Positions 1-10,839 of a stretch of 64,000 bases of DNA are shown one piece after another. Location: contig JAVLRN010000009.1 of assembly GCA_032821775.1 (NCBI GenBank), forward strand, positions 1,922,001 through 1,986,000, in the 5' to 3' direction. Below the pieces are notes generated by a model. That model saw only the letters and a program-made list of their open reading frames with translations, ran no database searches and was not told the origin of the DNA. The first letter of the stretch is position 1; each line of letters starts with the position of its first letter. This DNA is from Sanguinoderma infundibulare (Eukaryota; Basidiomycota; Agaricomycetes; Polyporales; Polyporaceae). The translations under genes and the position numbers were made by a program.

Positions 1-1589
1 AAGGCCGAGCCAAGTGCGTACCGTCATCTCGTCCATCCCGCGCCTAGCCTCCTTACGAGTGCGTCAGTCTTCAGTTGGCGCACCACACTCTCGTCAACGC
101 TCTTCCATAACTCGCCACGGCTGTCACTACCGACCTTCTCCACGGAGGTCATCTTCTCCCTCCTTACCTACGCCTTCTCAATCTCGAATCTCGCCCGCGC
201 CGTCGTCCACTCCCTCGGCCGCTACGAGACCGAGCGCGCAATCTCCGACGCAGAACGGAAGGCGAAGGACGAACGTCTCGCGTTCGCCGTCACCCTCTTG
301 TGCAAAGCTTCCGGCCTCTACGAGTTCATCGGCAAGGAATGCATCGCAGAGTGGGACAAGGAACGCGCCCGGGTGACGTCGCTAGGGATGAGCTGCCCCC
401 GCCCCCCGGACATCAGCCGGGAAGTCGTCATCGGCCTCAGCAAGTGCGTCCCAACCAACTTCTACGGCGGGGCCTATGGCTATTGCCTCGAAATTCTTGG
501 GATACTCGTGCGCCACTTGACGTGTCCTTCCGCGCCTCTTTGTTCTTCTGCAAATGATGCAGACGCGTTACGTGGTCCACGAATTTCCCATGAATATCAC
601 CAGGGGCTTTGCCCGCCGTGTTTTCCACTACTGCCTTCCCCAGCCACCGTCACTGACCAATTGCCTGTTACGGCAGAATGTCCCTGGCAGACGCACAGAA
701 CCTTGCGATCCGCAAGCTGCTCTCAAAGGCCGCGTTCGAGAGCACGATCTCGCCGGGGCCACCCCTACCCAAATCGCACCCGTCGCCCGCGCTCGTCGCG
801 AAGCTGCACCTCGAGTGCGCCGCTCTGTACTCCTCCGCGCGCTCGCTCGTGAAGACGCCGGGGGCGTCCAAGGCCGCGTCCAAGTCCAAGCTGAAGATCG
901 CGCTCGGGCGGGACAAGGACAGGAACGCGAACGGCGGTGACGAGGAGACGGGGGAGGAGGTCGCACCGGAGCTCAGGCGGTACCTCGCGGACGAAGCCGC
1001 ACTGCACGCTGCGCTCGCTAGGAAGTGGCTTGGCGTTGACGCGGGCGAGCACGGGGGCACGAGCAAGGGCGGCGTCGCAGTCGGGTTCCTGACATGGGCG
1101 AAGAAGGAGCTAGAAGAACTGAAGAGCGGGCATTCGTCGGGCGGGTTGATCAGCGGTGAGCGGGAGAAGGAGATCCGGGAGCGGCGGAAGGCGCAGGTCC
1201 AGGGAGAGCTCGAAAGTGCTGGGACGTTCCTGGTGGGGTACAAGAAGATGAACGACACCGTACGTGCCCCATCTCTTTTGTGTGCATTCAATGGGTGGAA
1301 GGTGGGAGCTAACGTGCGACAACCGTACGCGTAGATCTCGTTCCAGCCCGTTCCGCCGCAATCGGATTTACAAGCAATGATCCCTGCAGGATTGCTTGCC
1401 GTCGTCGTAAAGCCGTACACGAAGCCTACGCCTGCGTTCGGTCCCGGGTCTGTAGAGTACGTCCGCCGGCAGGCCGAAGAGCTTGAGCGGCTCGAAGCAC
1501 CGACAAGCGCAGAAGACACGGCTGCCTCTTCCGCCATGCCCGAGGGTGGTTTGGGCAAGTCGTACGCCGGCGCGGAGGCTTACTATTGA
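1..1589 (+). CDS. palC: PalC-type BRO1-domain pH-response protein (5' partial)
   Basis: PalC is a BRO1-domain adaptor of the fungal Pal/Rim ambient-pH pathway; it docks on ESCRT-III (Vps32/Snf7) at the plasma membrane and helps activate the PacC/Rim101 factor. The frame is open from base 1, so the N-terminus lies upstream. Exons read 1-443, 677-1259 and 1335-1589, giving 426 visible residues and a TGA stop. Family features seen in order are SLLTYAFSISNLAR, SLADAQNLAIRKLLSK, PGPPLPKSHPSPAL, LHLECAALYSSARSLVK, and the BRO1-like end KKMNDTISFQPVPP. The first intron is long (233 bp), but splicing restores GLSK-MSLADAQ exactly in frame. The assignment rests on motif memory of PalC proteins rather than an alignment. 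It converges on KTI12. Confidence 0.82.
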
Positions 1590-1972
1590 GCACCGGAAGA
1601 TGTCGACAAGCATGTTGGGCGAAGTCTGGATGACGCTGTAGGATGTGCTTACGCACTGGCAGTACTCGCTATCAGGCAGTGTATCGATAGGTGCGGTGTG
1701 CTTTTCCCTGATCTCTGTTTAATCTGATTCCAACTCCTAGTTTGGTTCGGTAGGGCCGTGCAGGACGTGTTAGAATGTATACCAGCTATGAAATTTACCT
1801 ATTGTTAGGTCATACTGTGCAGTGGTTTGTGGTCGAATCTTTACTCTGGATCCGTCGTCTACTCTTGCTCGAGTCTGCACAAGTTTAAAGCTGCCACTCG
1901 CTCGGGCGCTTCCACTGCTGCTATAACCACACGATCACTGGAAGACGAAATCGTTGAATTCAAACCGCGAAC
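1590..1972. other. Convergent intergenic spacer, no gene seen
   Basis: This stretch lies between the stop codons of palC and KTI12 and presumably carries both 3' untranslated regions. No motif, repeat or further coding segment is seen in it. Confidence 0.6.
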
Positions 1973-3092
1973 CTACGGCTTAAGATTGCCATCGATGTAC
2001 AGCGCAAACTTGTCTGCTATGCTCTCTTCGCTCCAGTCCACCGACCCCTTCTCGGTCGTCCCGAGCGTGATCGCCTTCTTGTGCACCGTCACGAACTGGC
2101 GCTTGAGCCGCTGCAGCTCGGAGAGAGTGACATTGCGCGAGGGGAGGTTGACCTTCGGCTTCAGCGCCGCGGTGAGCGACAGCGTGACCGGTCCTCCAAA
2201 GCCACCTGAGGCGGCTTGTTCGGACATGATCGCCGCCACCATCGCAGTGCTGGTGTGCTCCAGCGTCCGAAGGGCGTCTGTGGGGGCTTTGGGAACCTGC
2301 CAGAACAGTCAGACAGAGTGGTGCCGGTCATCGAAGACGCGTTACGAACCGCTTGCGTTCCTGCGTTAGGGGGTTTCACGTTGCCCTCGGTGATCGCTTT
2401 CCAGATGTCGTCGATCGGTACATCGTCGTCTATCCAGGGGACGGTGAAGAGGGGAGAGTCCCACCGGACCATGGACGATGGCTCTTCGTAGCGCATCAGT
2501 AGGTTTTCGAGACTGGGATAGTACGTGAGCTATGGGGCATAGGACGCTGGCCGAGGCGCAACTTACGTCTCGGGAGCGTAAACACCGTCTTCTCGGGCGG
2601 CGTTCCATTCTTGACATTGGTCCTGTGTCGCCACGACGAAGACCTACGAGACTCATGATAAGGTTGGCTCCGCTGAAAGTGCATTGACAGAAGGTGTGGC
2701 CCACCGTGCACACTCGAAGGTTGTGCTCCCTCGCGGCACAGTACATCTGGTATCGGAAGCCCTTGATGTAGTTCATCGAGTCGACGATCAGGATCGTATC
2801 TTGCCCCATCTGCCTCTGGACTGCGGTGAACAGAGCACCCCTTGCAGGCTTTTCTGCACGTCCATCTTCGGAGTCGTCAGTTCGCCGTTGGGCTGTAAAT
2901 TCGAGTGCTTGCTTGCTCACCATCATAGACGCTTCGAGAGACGTTCAGTGTGTCATCGGATACGATGACAACTTTGAGTTGCGGACCTTGATATGAAGGA
3001 TCTTGCAGTCGCCCCTCGAGATGCGTTCGCAGCTGTTCTACACGCCTCGACTTTCCACAGGACGGAAAACCGGTGACTGTGATAAGCGCCAT
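1973..3092 (-). CDS. KTI12: Elongator-associated ATPase KTI12
   Basis: KTI12 is a P-loop protein that works with Elongator in wobble-uridine tRNA modification. Exons on the minus strand are 3092-2921, 2853-2705, 2643-2567, 2512-2350 and 2296-1973, giving 294 residues with every junction in frame. The start ATG leads directly into MALITVTGFPSCGKSRR, which holds the Walker A motif (GFPSCGKS, residues 8-15). Downstream are VVIVSDDTLNVSRSVYD, EKPARGAL, DSMNYIKGFRYQMYC, a CQEWN motif and EEPSSMVRWDSPLF, all characteristic of KTI12/PSTK-like proteins. The join of exon 1 to exon 2 gives VYD-EKPARGAL, a little shorter than in typical relatives, so the acceptor of that intron is the least certain point. 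Confidence 0.9.
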
Positions 3093-4949
3093 ACTCGCAC
3101 AGACTCGCACGTACGCAAGCCGTTGATGGTAAGAGAACAAGATACATTAGGTGGCGTTCTACCTAGGCTACTCTAGTGGGATATCGCTCGGAGCATGGGA
3201 GTACTAAATTTCCAAAAATTGCTGAAAGCAGAAAGCTAACAGACGGGTTCGGATGCTTAGTTTTCAACTAGCAAAGACTGTGCCTCGGTAAACCTCACTG
3301 GCCACAGTACTCGCCCGAGCACAAGGATAAAGAACCCAGATGTGGCGGTCGAGCAGCTTTATATATGGCTTTGGCTGGTGCGCACGGACCAGACAGCGGA
3401 TGCAGGCGGCATGGGGGCTGATCTACCTTCCATTAGCTGTCGACTCGGGCCTGACTCGCGCGGGGCAACAGCAGACTTGACGGAAGGGAGGAGAGGAGGG
3501 CGGAACGGCGCGCGGCGTCAGAGTGACTCAAGTTAGCTCCGCTTGTCGGCGCTCGAAATGAACTAGTCGGGCGCTTCTCGACTACACACATAGTACTTAC
3601 GGTTCCGCAGCTCACCTCACTGTTCTATGCAGGGGACGTGGTGCAACGGGTATGTGGATGAGCCACGGATTGCGTTGCAAGCTTTCTTACGTTCAATATA
3701 TTTATTACTCCGGTACGCCCAGAGCAACATTACATTATATTCTATCCAATGTACGTCTGCTGACCACTATTCCATGGAAATAAAATGATATCCCGATGCC
3801 TATCGCCCATCCGGACCATTTTCGCGTTCTCAAGTTTGGGAGTTGGCAAGGCAAGTCGCCTGCATCGCTCCGGGAAGCCGAGCTGGTCTTCCGTTCTGGA
3901 AGATTGAGCCTCAACTTTAACACGGCCCTAGCCATTCACTACCGGCACCGGTTGGATACGCACATGCCGGGGTAAGTGGGAGTGAGAGGCTCGAAGGCCG
4001 TACCTCAATGTGCTCACAGCGTTTCTGTAACCTTTCTGATTGATAGCCTTGCACAAGTACTGGAAGCTCCTGGCGTTGCTATGGAGGAGGGAACGTGTTG
4101 TCAACAGGATGGGCGGCTCGACGAGGCGGACGGCGCGGGAGTCGCGTTTGGCCGGAGACGCGGACGAGAGAGAGCGACAAAGAGGGGAGTCTCCTTGCAA
4201 ACGCGTGAGGTACGGGGATACAGAGGTACAGAAGATAAGTAATACGGAGATGTCTGTAAATGTACATGCGAGCGGAGCTGGACGTAGTAAACGAAGCGGG
4301 TCCGAGCGGAAACGTTCGCCAAAGCGCCTGAAAGCCAACACGTGTATGGCTCGAAAGGATTATAGTACGCAGGGAAGCATTGACAATCTCCTAACCTAAT
4401 GCCAACTTGTGCTTGCAACCAGAAATTATCAATATAGTGTACTTAGGTAAAGCGAGCTTGTCTCAAGCCTTGGAACCATGCCTGGAGGTGTTTAACTTCG
4501 CGTATCATGGGTATTCGACTACCGTTCGTTCTTCCATTGAAGAACCAGATCATGCGGGGCAACACATTTCTCCGTATCTAGAACGACAAATATTGATGCA
4601 ACGACTCTCAACGAGCTCGTACGTACTTATAGGCGAACCATACTTATGATTGGGTGACGTTTGCGATAATATGATGTCCGGAAACCCTAACCTTGTCCAC
4701 TTCTGCTCGGCCCGCGCTCCGGTCCGACCATTAGACAACACACTGGCGGCATTCGACCCCGATGGATGACTGCAGATGGACGCTGTTGCTTGCGACCACG
4801 ACAGCCTGCACATGGCCTTGCATTCTCTGTCCAGGTAGCCTGATTTGCGTCTAGAGCCCTTCGGCGGATGTCATCTCCAGGCCTACTCCCTGCGACACCA
4901 ACCTGAAGTCTCGAGCGACTTCGACGACTCCCGAGAGAAACATCCGGCC
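3093..4949. other. Intergenic region, no gene recognised
   Basis: About 1.85 kb lies between the start codons of KTI12 (minus) and the next plus-strand gene, so it should contain two promoters. All short open frames here lack recognisable motifs and look like chance frames. AT-rich tracts occur near 3350 and 3690-3750 but no defined element could be assigned. Confidence 0.5.
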
Positions 4950-7816
4950 ATGCAGCCTGCCCCAGCTCCCGACGTTACTGCACCCCCAGGGACGTCGGGG
5001 TACCTCCCTGAACTCTTGTCGCGCGCCCGTGCAGCACATCCCGACCTCCCCTTGGATCTTGTGATCCTCCAGAGCCTCTTGATTTGCCTCATTGCTCAAC
5101 GGCGACCGTCCGGTAGCGCGAAGCTCGAACGGAGCCCGGGTTCACATTCGGCATTGCATCTCATCCTACGGACGAAGGAGGAGGATGTTGGGTTGGTGGT
5201 CAATCTTGTGGCGCTGGTGAGTAAATCTTCTTCCTGCTCAGGTTTCTGCAATTCCTGTCTGTTTGAGGTCTAGCGAACGCCTTTCGATCCATTGCGACGT
5301 GGAGGCGCGCGGACTATTGCGGTATATGCGCAGTTTACACGCGTATTCGCGCGTGTGTATGATGTTCCGCCAAATTGTCTCAGTGAAGCAACCTTCGCGT
5401 TTGTCTCAAGTCGAGACAGACCGGTTGATGGCATCCTGCTTCTCAGCTAGTCACCATAAAGCCACCTATCAATGCCTCAAGGCGAAACACACTGTTGAGA
5501 ACCCCGTAAGGAGTCTCCCCCGCTCATGCTTAGGAACAGTGTGGAAGCGGTCTGTATGTGCTTGATGCTCCGTCGCATGTTTGTTGCCTTCCTCCTCAAT
5601 GCCCGATGCATCAGCAAAGTGCTTCGTTGACATATCTTCTGGCCTTCCCTAGGGAGCCTTGTGCTTCCACTTTCTTGCGCCGTGCTTCGAAGGACTATGC
5701 TTATTCCCCTGTTTATAGACCTTGCAACATGTGCTTGGAATTTTTAATCACAAACAGAAGATACCCGCCAAGACGTTGCCCCCGTCCGGTGGTCGTCGAC
5801 GACCGAGACCTAAACATCTTCCCTCCTCCCCTGGCGTTGGTGGCCAAACCGATCGCCCTGACGCATTTCTCAGGTCCCTCTTCTTCCGTCGAGCACCTCA
5901 CTCTTCCTTCTCCTCCCACCGGAGTAGCACACCGCGTCCGCGCTCGGGAGTCATTGGTGACAACACACCGCGCTTGGCTCCCATCCCGCTCACGAGTCCA
6001 GCCAAATCTTCGCGAAGCACAGCCAACCACGCACCCCACCGGTCAGCGTCGTTCCCCACCGCGGGCACCGACGGGGAGGAGGAAGACAAGTACTTTGACG
6101 GAGCGTCGCTCGCCTCATCTCGGCGGCCTCTTCTCACCAACCGCACGCCAGGCTCAACGGTCCGGTCCAATGCGTCCAAAGGCAGACCTGGGTCACACCG
6201 GCACAGGACGGACCCGCTCCCGCTTTGCTCCCTGTTCTCGCCTCCTGGGGCAGAGGACATCGCAGAGGCGGACGAATCGATTGCAGCGAGCGCGACGACC
6301 GACAGTTTGCGGGCGCAGAAGAGCGTCCCGGATAGCGAACGGACAGGCGTGTCTGGAGGGACAGCTGCTGTTCTGCCGCGTGCGGTGGTCGTATCAGGGC
6401 TGGAGCACACGACCGCTCCGTCGCAGCGTGCGCTGATGCGCGTGCTCACGGAAAGGAGGATCGTGTTCGACGGTTACGAGAACGACGACACCGATCTATC
6501 GGGGAGAGATCCTGACGTCGAGGACGGCACTTGGAATTTGCCCGACGGCTTCCTAATGGTATATGTATGCAAGTGGGACCCTCATGAGCGGCCTGCGATC
6601 TTACGTGGATTGGTAACAACAATTTCTTCTACTTGCCTCGGGTGGTAAACATGACATAGCTCACATGTCCTGTTGTTCGTAGATCGACAAGTTCTCCATG
6701 AGCGCAGACATCTTTTTACCACCATCTGTACGGCAGAGCTACGCCGCCTACAGGGCCACGCACACACCAACGCCTCGCGGTACACCCGTTCCGTCACCCC
6801 TTGCTCTCCCGCACCCCGTCCACCCTTACTTTGTGGCGCCCACTCCAGTACACCCTTCACCCGCGCGACGGTCGATACCGCTTCCCGCGCCGACCCCACA
6901 AGCACCGCCAGTCCTCCAAATAACTGAGCTCAGCCACCTGCGCTCGCTCACCCGACCCTACCCGGTCGCAGCCCCGATCTTCTATCCCTCAGTGAACGCA
7001 ACGGAAGAATACCCATACCCCTCCGCCAACTCTCACCCGCACCTGCCGGCGGAGCCGACGCCACACGCGGCGCTGCACCCGTCGCTGGAGCACTACCTGC
7101 TCGACCTCTTCGCCGCGACGCGGCACCACCCCGCGCTGGACGGCACACTGCTGACGGTGCGCGCACACGCGGACGCCGAGGCGCTCGCGCGCGCGTTCCG
7201 GGTCCTGAACGGGGACAGCGTCGGCACGACGCTCGTCGAGCACGAGGCGCGGATACGGGAGCATGATGGGGAGACGGCGGTGCAGCGGGTGCGGGACGGC
7301 AGCGCGGACTGGCGGAGCGAGGAGAGCGTGGTCGGCAACGGGTACGGGTACAGATACGGGTACGGGAAGGGGAAGGGGACGGGCTCGGACGAGTTCAGCA
7401 TTGGGGGCGGCGTGCGCGTGCGGGTCGAGGCGGAGGATGGGGACATGGATGATCTGGCGAGCCCGGGGCTGTACGACGCGCTCCTGGCACAGACGGCTGT
7501 GGCCATGTCCGAGCTGAGTCCCGCGGAGACGGAGGCGGCGGCGATGAGGCGGGCGTGGCCCGAGGTGTGGGACGTGTCGGAAGAAGACGTGGCGAGGATA
7601 TTCCCGAGGGTGGTCTCGCATCGGGTGAGGGTGCGCGATGGGCCAGCGGACGAGCTGCTGGGGAGCGTGATGTTCCCCGCCGTGCCGCCCGAGGTGGGCG
7701 TTGCCAGCGTAGGCTCAAGCCCGGGGACGGGGACCGATGTCGGGCAGGGCGTGAGGCTGGGGTGGGAGCGGAAGAGCGTGAAGGAGATTTTGGTGAGGAT
7801 TCTGGCTGAGGTGTAG
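4950..7816 (+). CDS. Fungal AAA+/magnesium-chelatase-like protein (hypothetical)
   Basis: A 790-residue model is proposed from exons 4950-5216, 5334-5352, 5447-5505, 5719-6612 and 6683-7816. The N-terminus (LLSRARAAHPDLPLDLVIL, then LILRTKEEDVGLVVNLVAL) and a central segment (VVVSGLEHTTAPSQRALMRV, then WNLPDGFLMVYVCKWDP) resemble fungal proteins annotated as magnesium-chelatase-like AAA ATPases; the central part sits where Walker B and sensor strands would be. A clear Walker A loop is not visible. The C-terminal half has a Pro/His-rich linker and a possible lid-like helical region (LEHYLLDLFAATRHHPALDG). The last two exons are solid. The part between 5217 and 5718, with a 19-nt exon, is a best guess. 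The start could also be the in-frame ATG at 4845. Biological role unknown. Confidence 0.6.
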
Positions 7817-7934
7817 AGGCCTGTCATACCCCCGTAGCATTTGGTTGGACGTGGATTCATGCATTGCTCACGAACTTCAAGATCGGTCTGCAAGAGGTGT
7901 ACATGTACATGACGGCGGATTAATATGGGTAATG

Positions 7935-8727
7935 CTATGGGAGCATCTCAGACCCTCGGAAGACGACGTGGCCTTGCCGCTCGAAAAGCGGGGGGAGACG
8001 AGGAACAGCTCGGTGGCGGCGGTTGCGACGCTTTCCTTTCTTCTTCTCATGTGGCGTTGCGTTTGCGGGAGGGTCGACGTCCATGATCTCGGCAAGCGCC
8101 TCGGAGAGGATGCCAGGAGCCGAAGTCGATGCTGCTGACGGTTCCGCTGTCGCCTGGGAGGGGCCAGCCGACTCTGGCGCTGCTGCGTCCGGGTCAAGGA
8201 CTGGCGGTGCCGGTATGCGACGGCAAGCGTTGCAGGAGAGACAAGTGTATGTAATGACCTGTCCGTGGCTACCAGACGCTACGCAGTATCGTTCAGTATT
8301 GGAGAGATGGGATCGGCGGGAGGGTGCCTACGCTTAACACGGACAGAGGCGGTAGAACCCGGAAGGAGCACGGTGTCGCACTGCTTGCAGAGGGTTCGCT
8401 TCAGGGACGGGTCCCTGCGAGAACTGTGAGATGGACGGCCATGAGAGGAAGCAGTGTGATTGCATACATTCTGACCATGGTCTTCTGACCGACAATGCGC
8501 ATGGAGCCGACATAGCACCTGGAGAGCTCGGACACGTTCTTCGGGTGCCTGATCGTGTTTTTCTTCTTTGGGTGGCGGTGGGGGTGGATTGCGCCCTCGG
8601 GCGGGTGGGAGATGGAGTTGAGGTAGGTGCTGGCCTGGTATAGAAAGTTAATTCGCTGGATGATGTCTCTGTTTGGAACGCTGTTCAGGTTCGGCGCGGG
8701 TTCCTGGTCCTTGTTCTTCTTGCCCAT
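7935..8727 (-). CDS. RPR2: RNase P/MRP protein subunit RPR2 (Rpp21)
   Basis: RPR2/Rpp21 is a zinc-binding protein of nuclear RNase P, which trims the 5' leader of pre-tRNAs. Exons are 8727-8468, 8414-8332 and 8278-7935, giving 228 residues. The start MGKKNKDQ is the usual start of this family. Next come a helical segment with INFLYQASTYLN, then a conserved YVGSMRIVGQKTMVRMDPSLKR stretch split by intron 1. The zinc site is formed by CKQC (about residues 96-99) and CLSC (about 127-130). Intron 2 is only 53 bp; the chosen acceptor gives VRVKPSGSHGQVITYTC. The C-terminal tail is low in complexity and basic (KKKGKRRNRRHR), longer than in yeast. The gene is divergent from HAC1, 290 bp away. Confidence 0.88.
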
Positions 8728-9017
8728 GCTGCGGCGCAATTATTAGTGTCGGGCCTGGACGCTGGCGAACGTGGAGGTCGGACAGAGGTCGGTGGGGGTT
8801 TCACGTGGGAGGAGGAAGTGCCGAAAGAGGCAAGGCAGTAAATAGGCGACAACAGGCGAGTGGTATACGTGCGGTGATACGTGTCCTCACAGCCTTTCCC
8901 AACGACCACCACGTACCCCCGCACGTCCTTCGAGCAGTCTGCATCTCCTACAAGACCCGTCTCTTCTCTTTCTGTTCAGACACGTACCCCCCGTCTGTCT
9001 ACTGTCACGACCCAGTC
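8728..9017. promoter_or_regulatory. Divergent RPR2/HAC1 intergenic promoter region
   Basis: The 290 bp between the start codons of RPR2 (minus) and HAC1 (plus) must include both promoters and leaders, because both genes read outward from it. No TATA box or known operator is evident. The assignment rests on position only. Confidence 0.5.
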
Positions 9018-10201
9018 ATGAAACGCCCCGCCGACATGGACCTCACCCCTGCCTCCCCATCGCCCTCCGAGCCCGAGTCCCCCATCTCCCACAGCTCGGA
9101 CTTGGCAGGTCCTCCACGCAAGCGTGCCCGCTCTGACATCACCCCGGAGGAGCGCAGAGAGGCGCGCGCGCACCGCAACCGTATCGCTGCCCAGAACTCC
9201 CGCGACCGCCGAAAGGTGCAGTTCACATACCTCGAGCGCCGCGTTCAGGAGCTCGAAGAGGAGAACAGGCAGTTGCGCGCCGGCATGGGTCTCACCGAAA
9301 CACCACGTCCCCACGAACAGAAAGACGAAGAGCGCGAGAAGGATCGGGCAAGAGACGAGGAGAACGAGGAGCTCCGGCAGAGGATCAAGACTCTCGAGAC
9401 CGGCTGGGAAGCCGTCATGAAGGCTCTCGCCGTCTCCGGTCTTCCACTCAACCTTTCCTCTGCCCCCTCACCATCACCTTCGTCTACCGCCTCCTCCTCG
9501 ACGCCCTCAGCATCAGTTACGTCTGGTCACCCTCCCACAACTACGTTCCCCGTATTTGTGCCCCCATCCCCTGTCTTCCCCATCTCTCCCGCACCATCAA
9601 ACACCTCTTCCGACTCCAGCACCCTCTTCGATTCCGACGACTTCGATTCCACTCGCCACCTAGCACGGGTGGCGACCACCGATGCCCCTCGTTTATCTTC
9701 GGTGTCCCTGCAGCGGGTGGATCTGAATGCCCGTCGAATCGCCTCCAGCTGGAGCTCAACATCCCCATTCCCTCGTACCCGCAAACCATCCAGATCGGCG
9801 AGGACGCTCCCTCGACCGTGGACGAAGTCGCCATGGAAGACCTCCTCCGCGAGATCCTCGCGCCTTCTCCCGTATTGCCGCAGGCTACTCTGTCTGATGA
9901 GCCTGCGCCCTCCCGGTCACGATCCCAGTCATTGTCCGAAATCACGCTGGCCCCGGCACCCTCCGCGGCGCCGGTGACGTCCTCACTACCGGAGATTGAC
10001 TGGGAGAGTGAGGTCGAGATGCAGAGACTGTTGGCCATGCTCCCTGTGGCCACCCAAGACGCAACGGCGCTGGACGCAGGTTCAGCGATCACGCCTCAAG
10101 ACGACTTTCCCTCGGCCCTGGAGTTGGAGTTGAGTGGATGGGATCTTACGGGCGCGGTCAGCGCGCCTGTGGGTTTGTCGTCGTCAGTGAGCGTGTTCTG
10201 A
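9018..10201 (+). CDS. HAC1: HAC1/XBP1-type bZIP factor of the unfolded protein response
   Basis: Hac1-type factors switch on ER stress genes after Ire1 removes an unconventional intron from their mRNA. The ATG at 9018 opens a frame with a nuclear-localisation-like PPRKRARSD, a basic region HRNRIAAQNSRDRRKVQFTY (residues 52-71) and a leucine zipper (YLERRVQELEEENRQLRAGM and beyond). NRIAAQNSR is typical of Hac1. The first frame runs to 9977, but good coding sequence continues in another frame to 10201 (LQLELNIPIPSYPQ, then MEDLLREILAPSP). Removing a 47-nt segment, 9664-9710, joins both frames as HLA-AGGSECPS and gives 378 residues; the unspliced form would be 319 residues. A conventional 80-nt intron (9669-9748) would also restore the frame but has a weak gtggcg donor. 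Confidence 0.85.
9654..9714 (+). other. Predicted Ire1-type unconventional intron of HAC1 with splice hairpins
   Basis: A perfect hairpin with stem CGCCACC/GGTGGCG (9654-9660 and 9668-9674) presents a 7-nt loop TAGCACG, with a cut expected after its third base at 9663. The 3' site is CTG|CAGC at 9708-9714, the same loop sequence as the 3' site of animal XBP1, on a weak stem with wobble pairs. The distance between the cuts is 47 nt, exactly the class of length needed to shift to the second HAC1 frame. The 5' loop departs from the CNGCNGN consensus at positions 1 and 6, so this is a prediction. Confidence 0.6.
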
Positions 10202-10839
10202 GTTCCTATACCCCACGGACAGTATGGTTTCCGTTCTATGATATGCGCCTAGGGTCATTCGTCGTCTCTCATGTGTCTCCCTCCTCTATTTATTGTCAAG
10301 ATTATTCCCATACGTCTCCTCTCCTTCCTCTATGGTCTCTTCTCTTTCCCCTCCAGAGACAAAATCCCTCGTACCCCCTTCGTGTCCCCCACTTGTCGCC
10401 CCACTTTCTCCTTCGTCGTCGTTGTGTTGCTGTTGCTCTGCGCTATCCAGACTTGTACTCGATGCAGTCTCCCTCCTACGGGTACGTCGTTCTCCCCTTT
10501 GGGTTGCAGAACGGCTTGCCTCTTAGGCGGTGAGCTCTCGGGTGCGAGCGAAGCTGGTAAGGAGTGCAGTTCGCGATGTCGCGATTATATACCTACGTGC
10601 GCAAACTGTCATGTACGTAGCACACACGTGGAGGAATCACTGTCGGTTTGGTCGTTGGGAAATCTTGGTGTGCTGTGAGTCAGATGCGAACGTGTCTGCC
10701 CTCAGGACAAGAATGGCCTGCAGCGGGGATGAGAAGGCCACGTCGAGCAAGCTTTCGCTCGGTGCTTTGAAGCAGTCAATGTCCGTGGATGCCGTGGGGC
10801 CGGTGACGGAGCTCGAGGTAAAAGCACAAGTCTATTTGC
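10202..10839. other. HAC1 3' region and unassigned sequence
   Basis: The first part is pyrimidine-rich and probably the HAC1 3' untranslated region. Around 10780-10830 the plus strand can encode a short TELEVKAQ segment that may be a further scrap of the FAN1 remnant that follows, but this could not be established. No other gene is recognised. Confidence 0.45.

Noticed and set aside
2854..2920. Alternative 28-nt intron ending at aatttacag in KTI12
   Set aside because: Too short for a spliceosomal intron; the 67-nt choice gives the conserved EKPARGAL motif.
9669..9713. Conventional 45-nt intron in HAC1 ending at ctgcag
   Set aside because: Its length is a multiple of three, so it cannot link the two coding frames.
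9669..9748. Conventional 80-nt GT-AG intron in HAC1
   Set aside because: It restores the frame but has a weak gtggcg donor, whereas the Ire1-type hairpins fit both geometry and frame; kept as the competing explanation.
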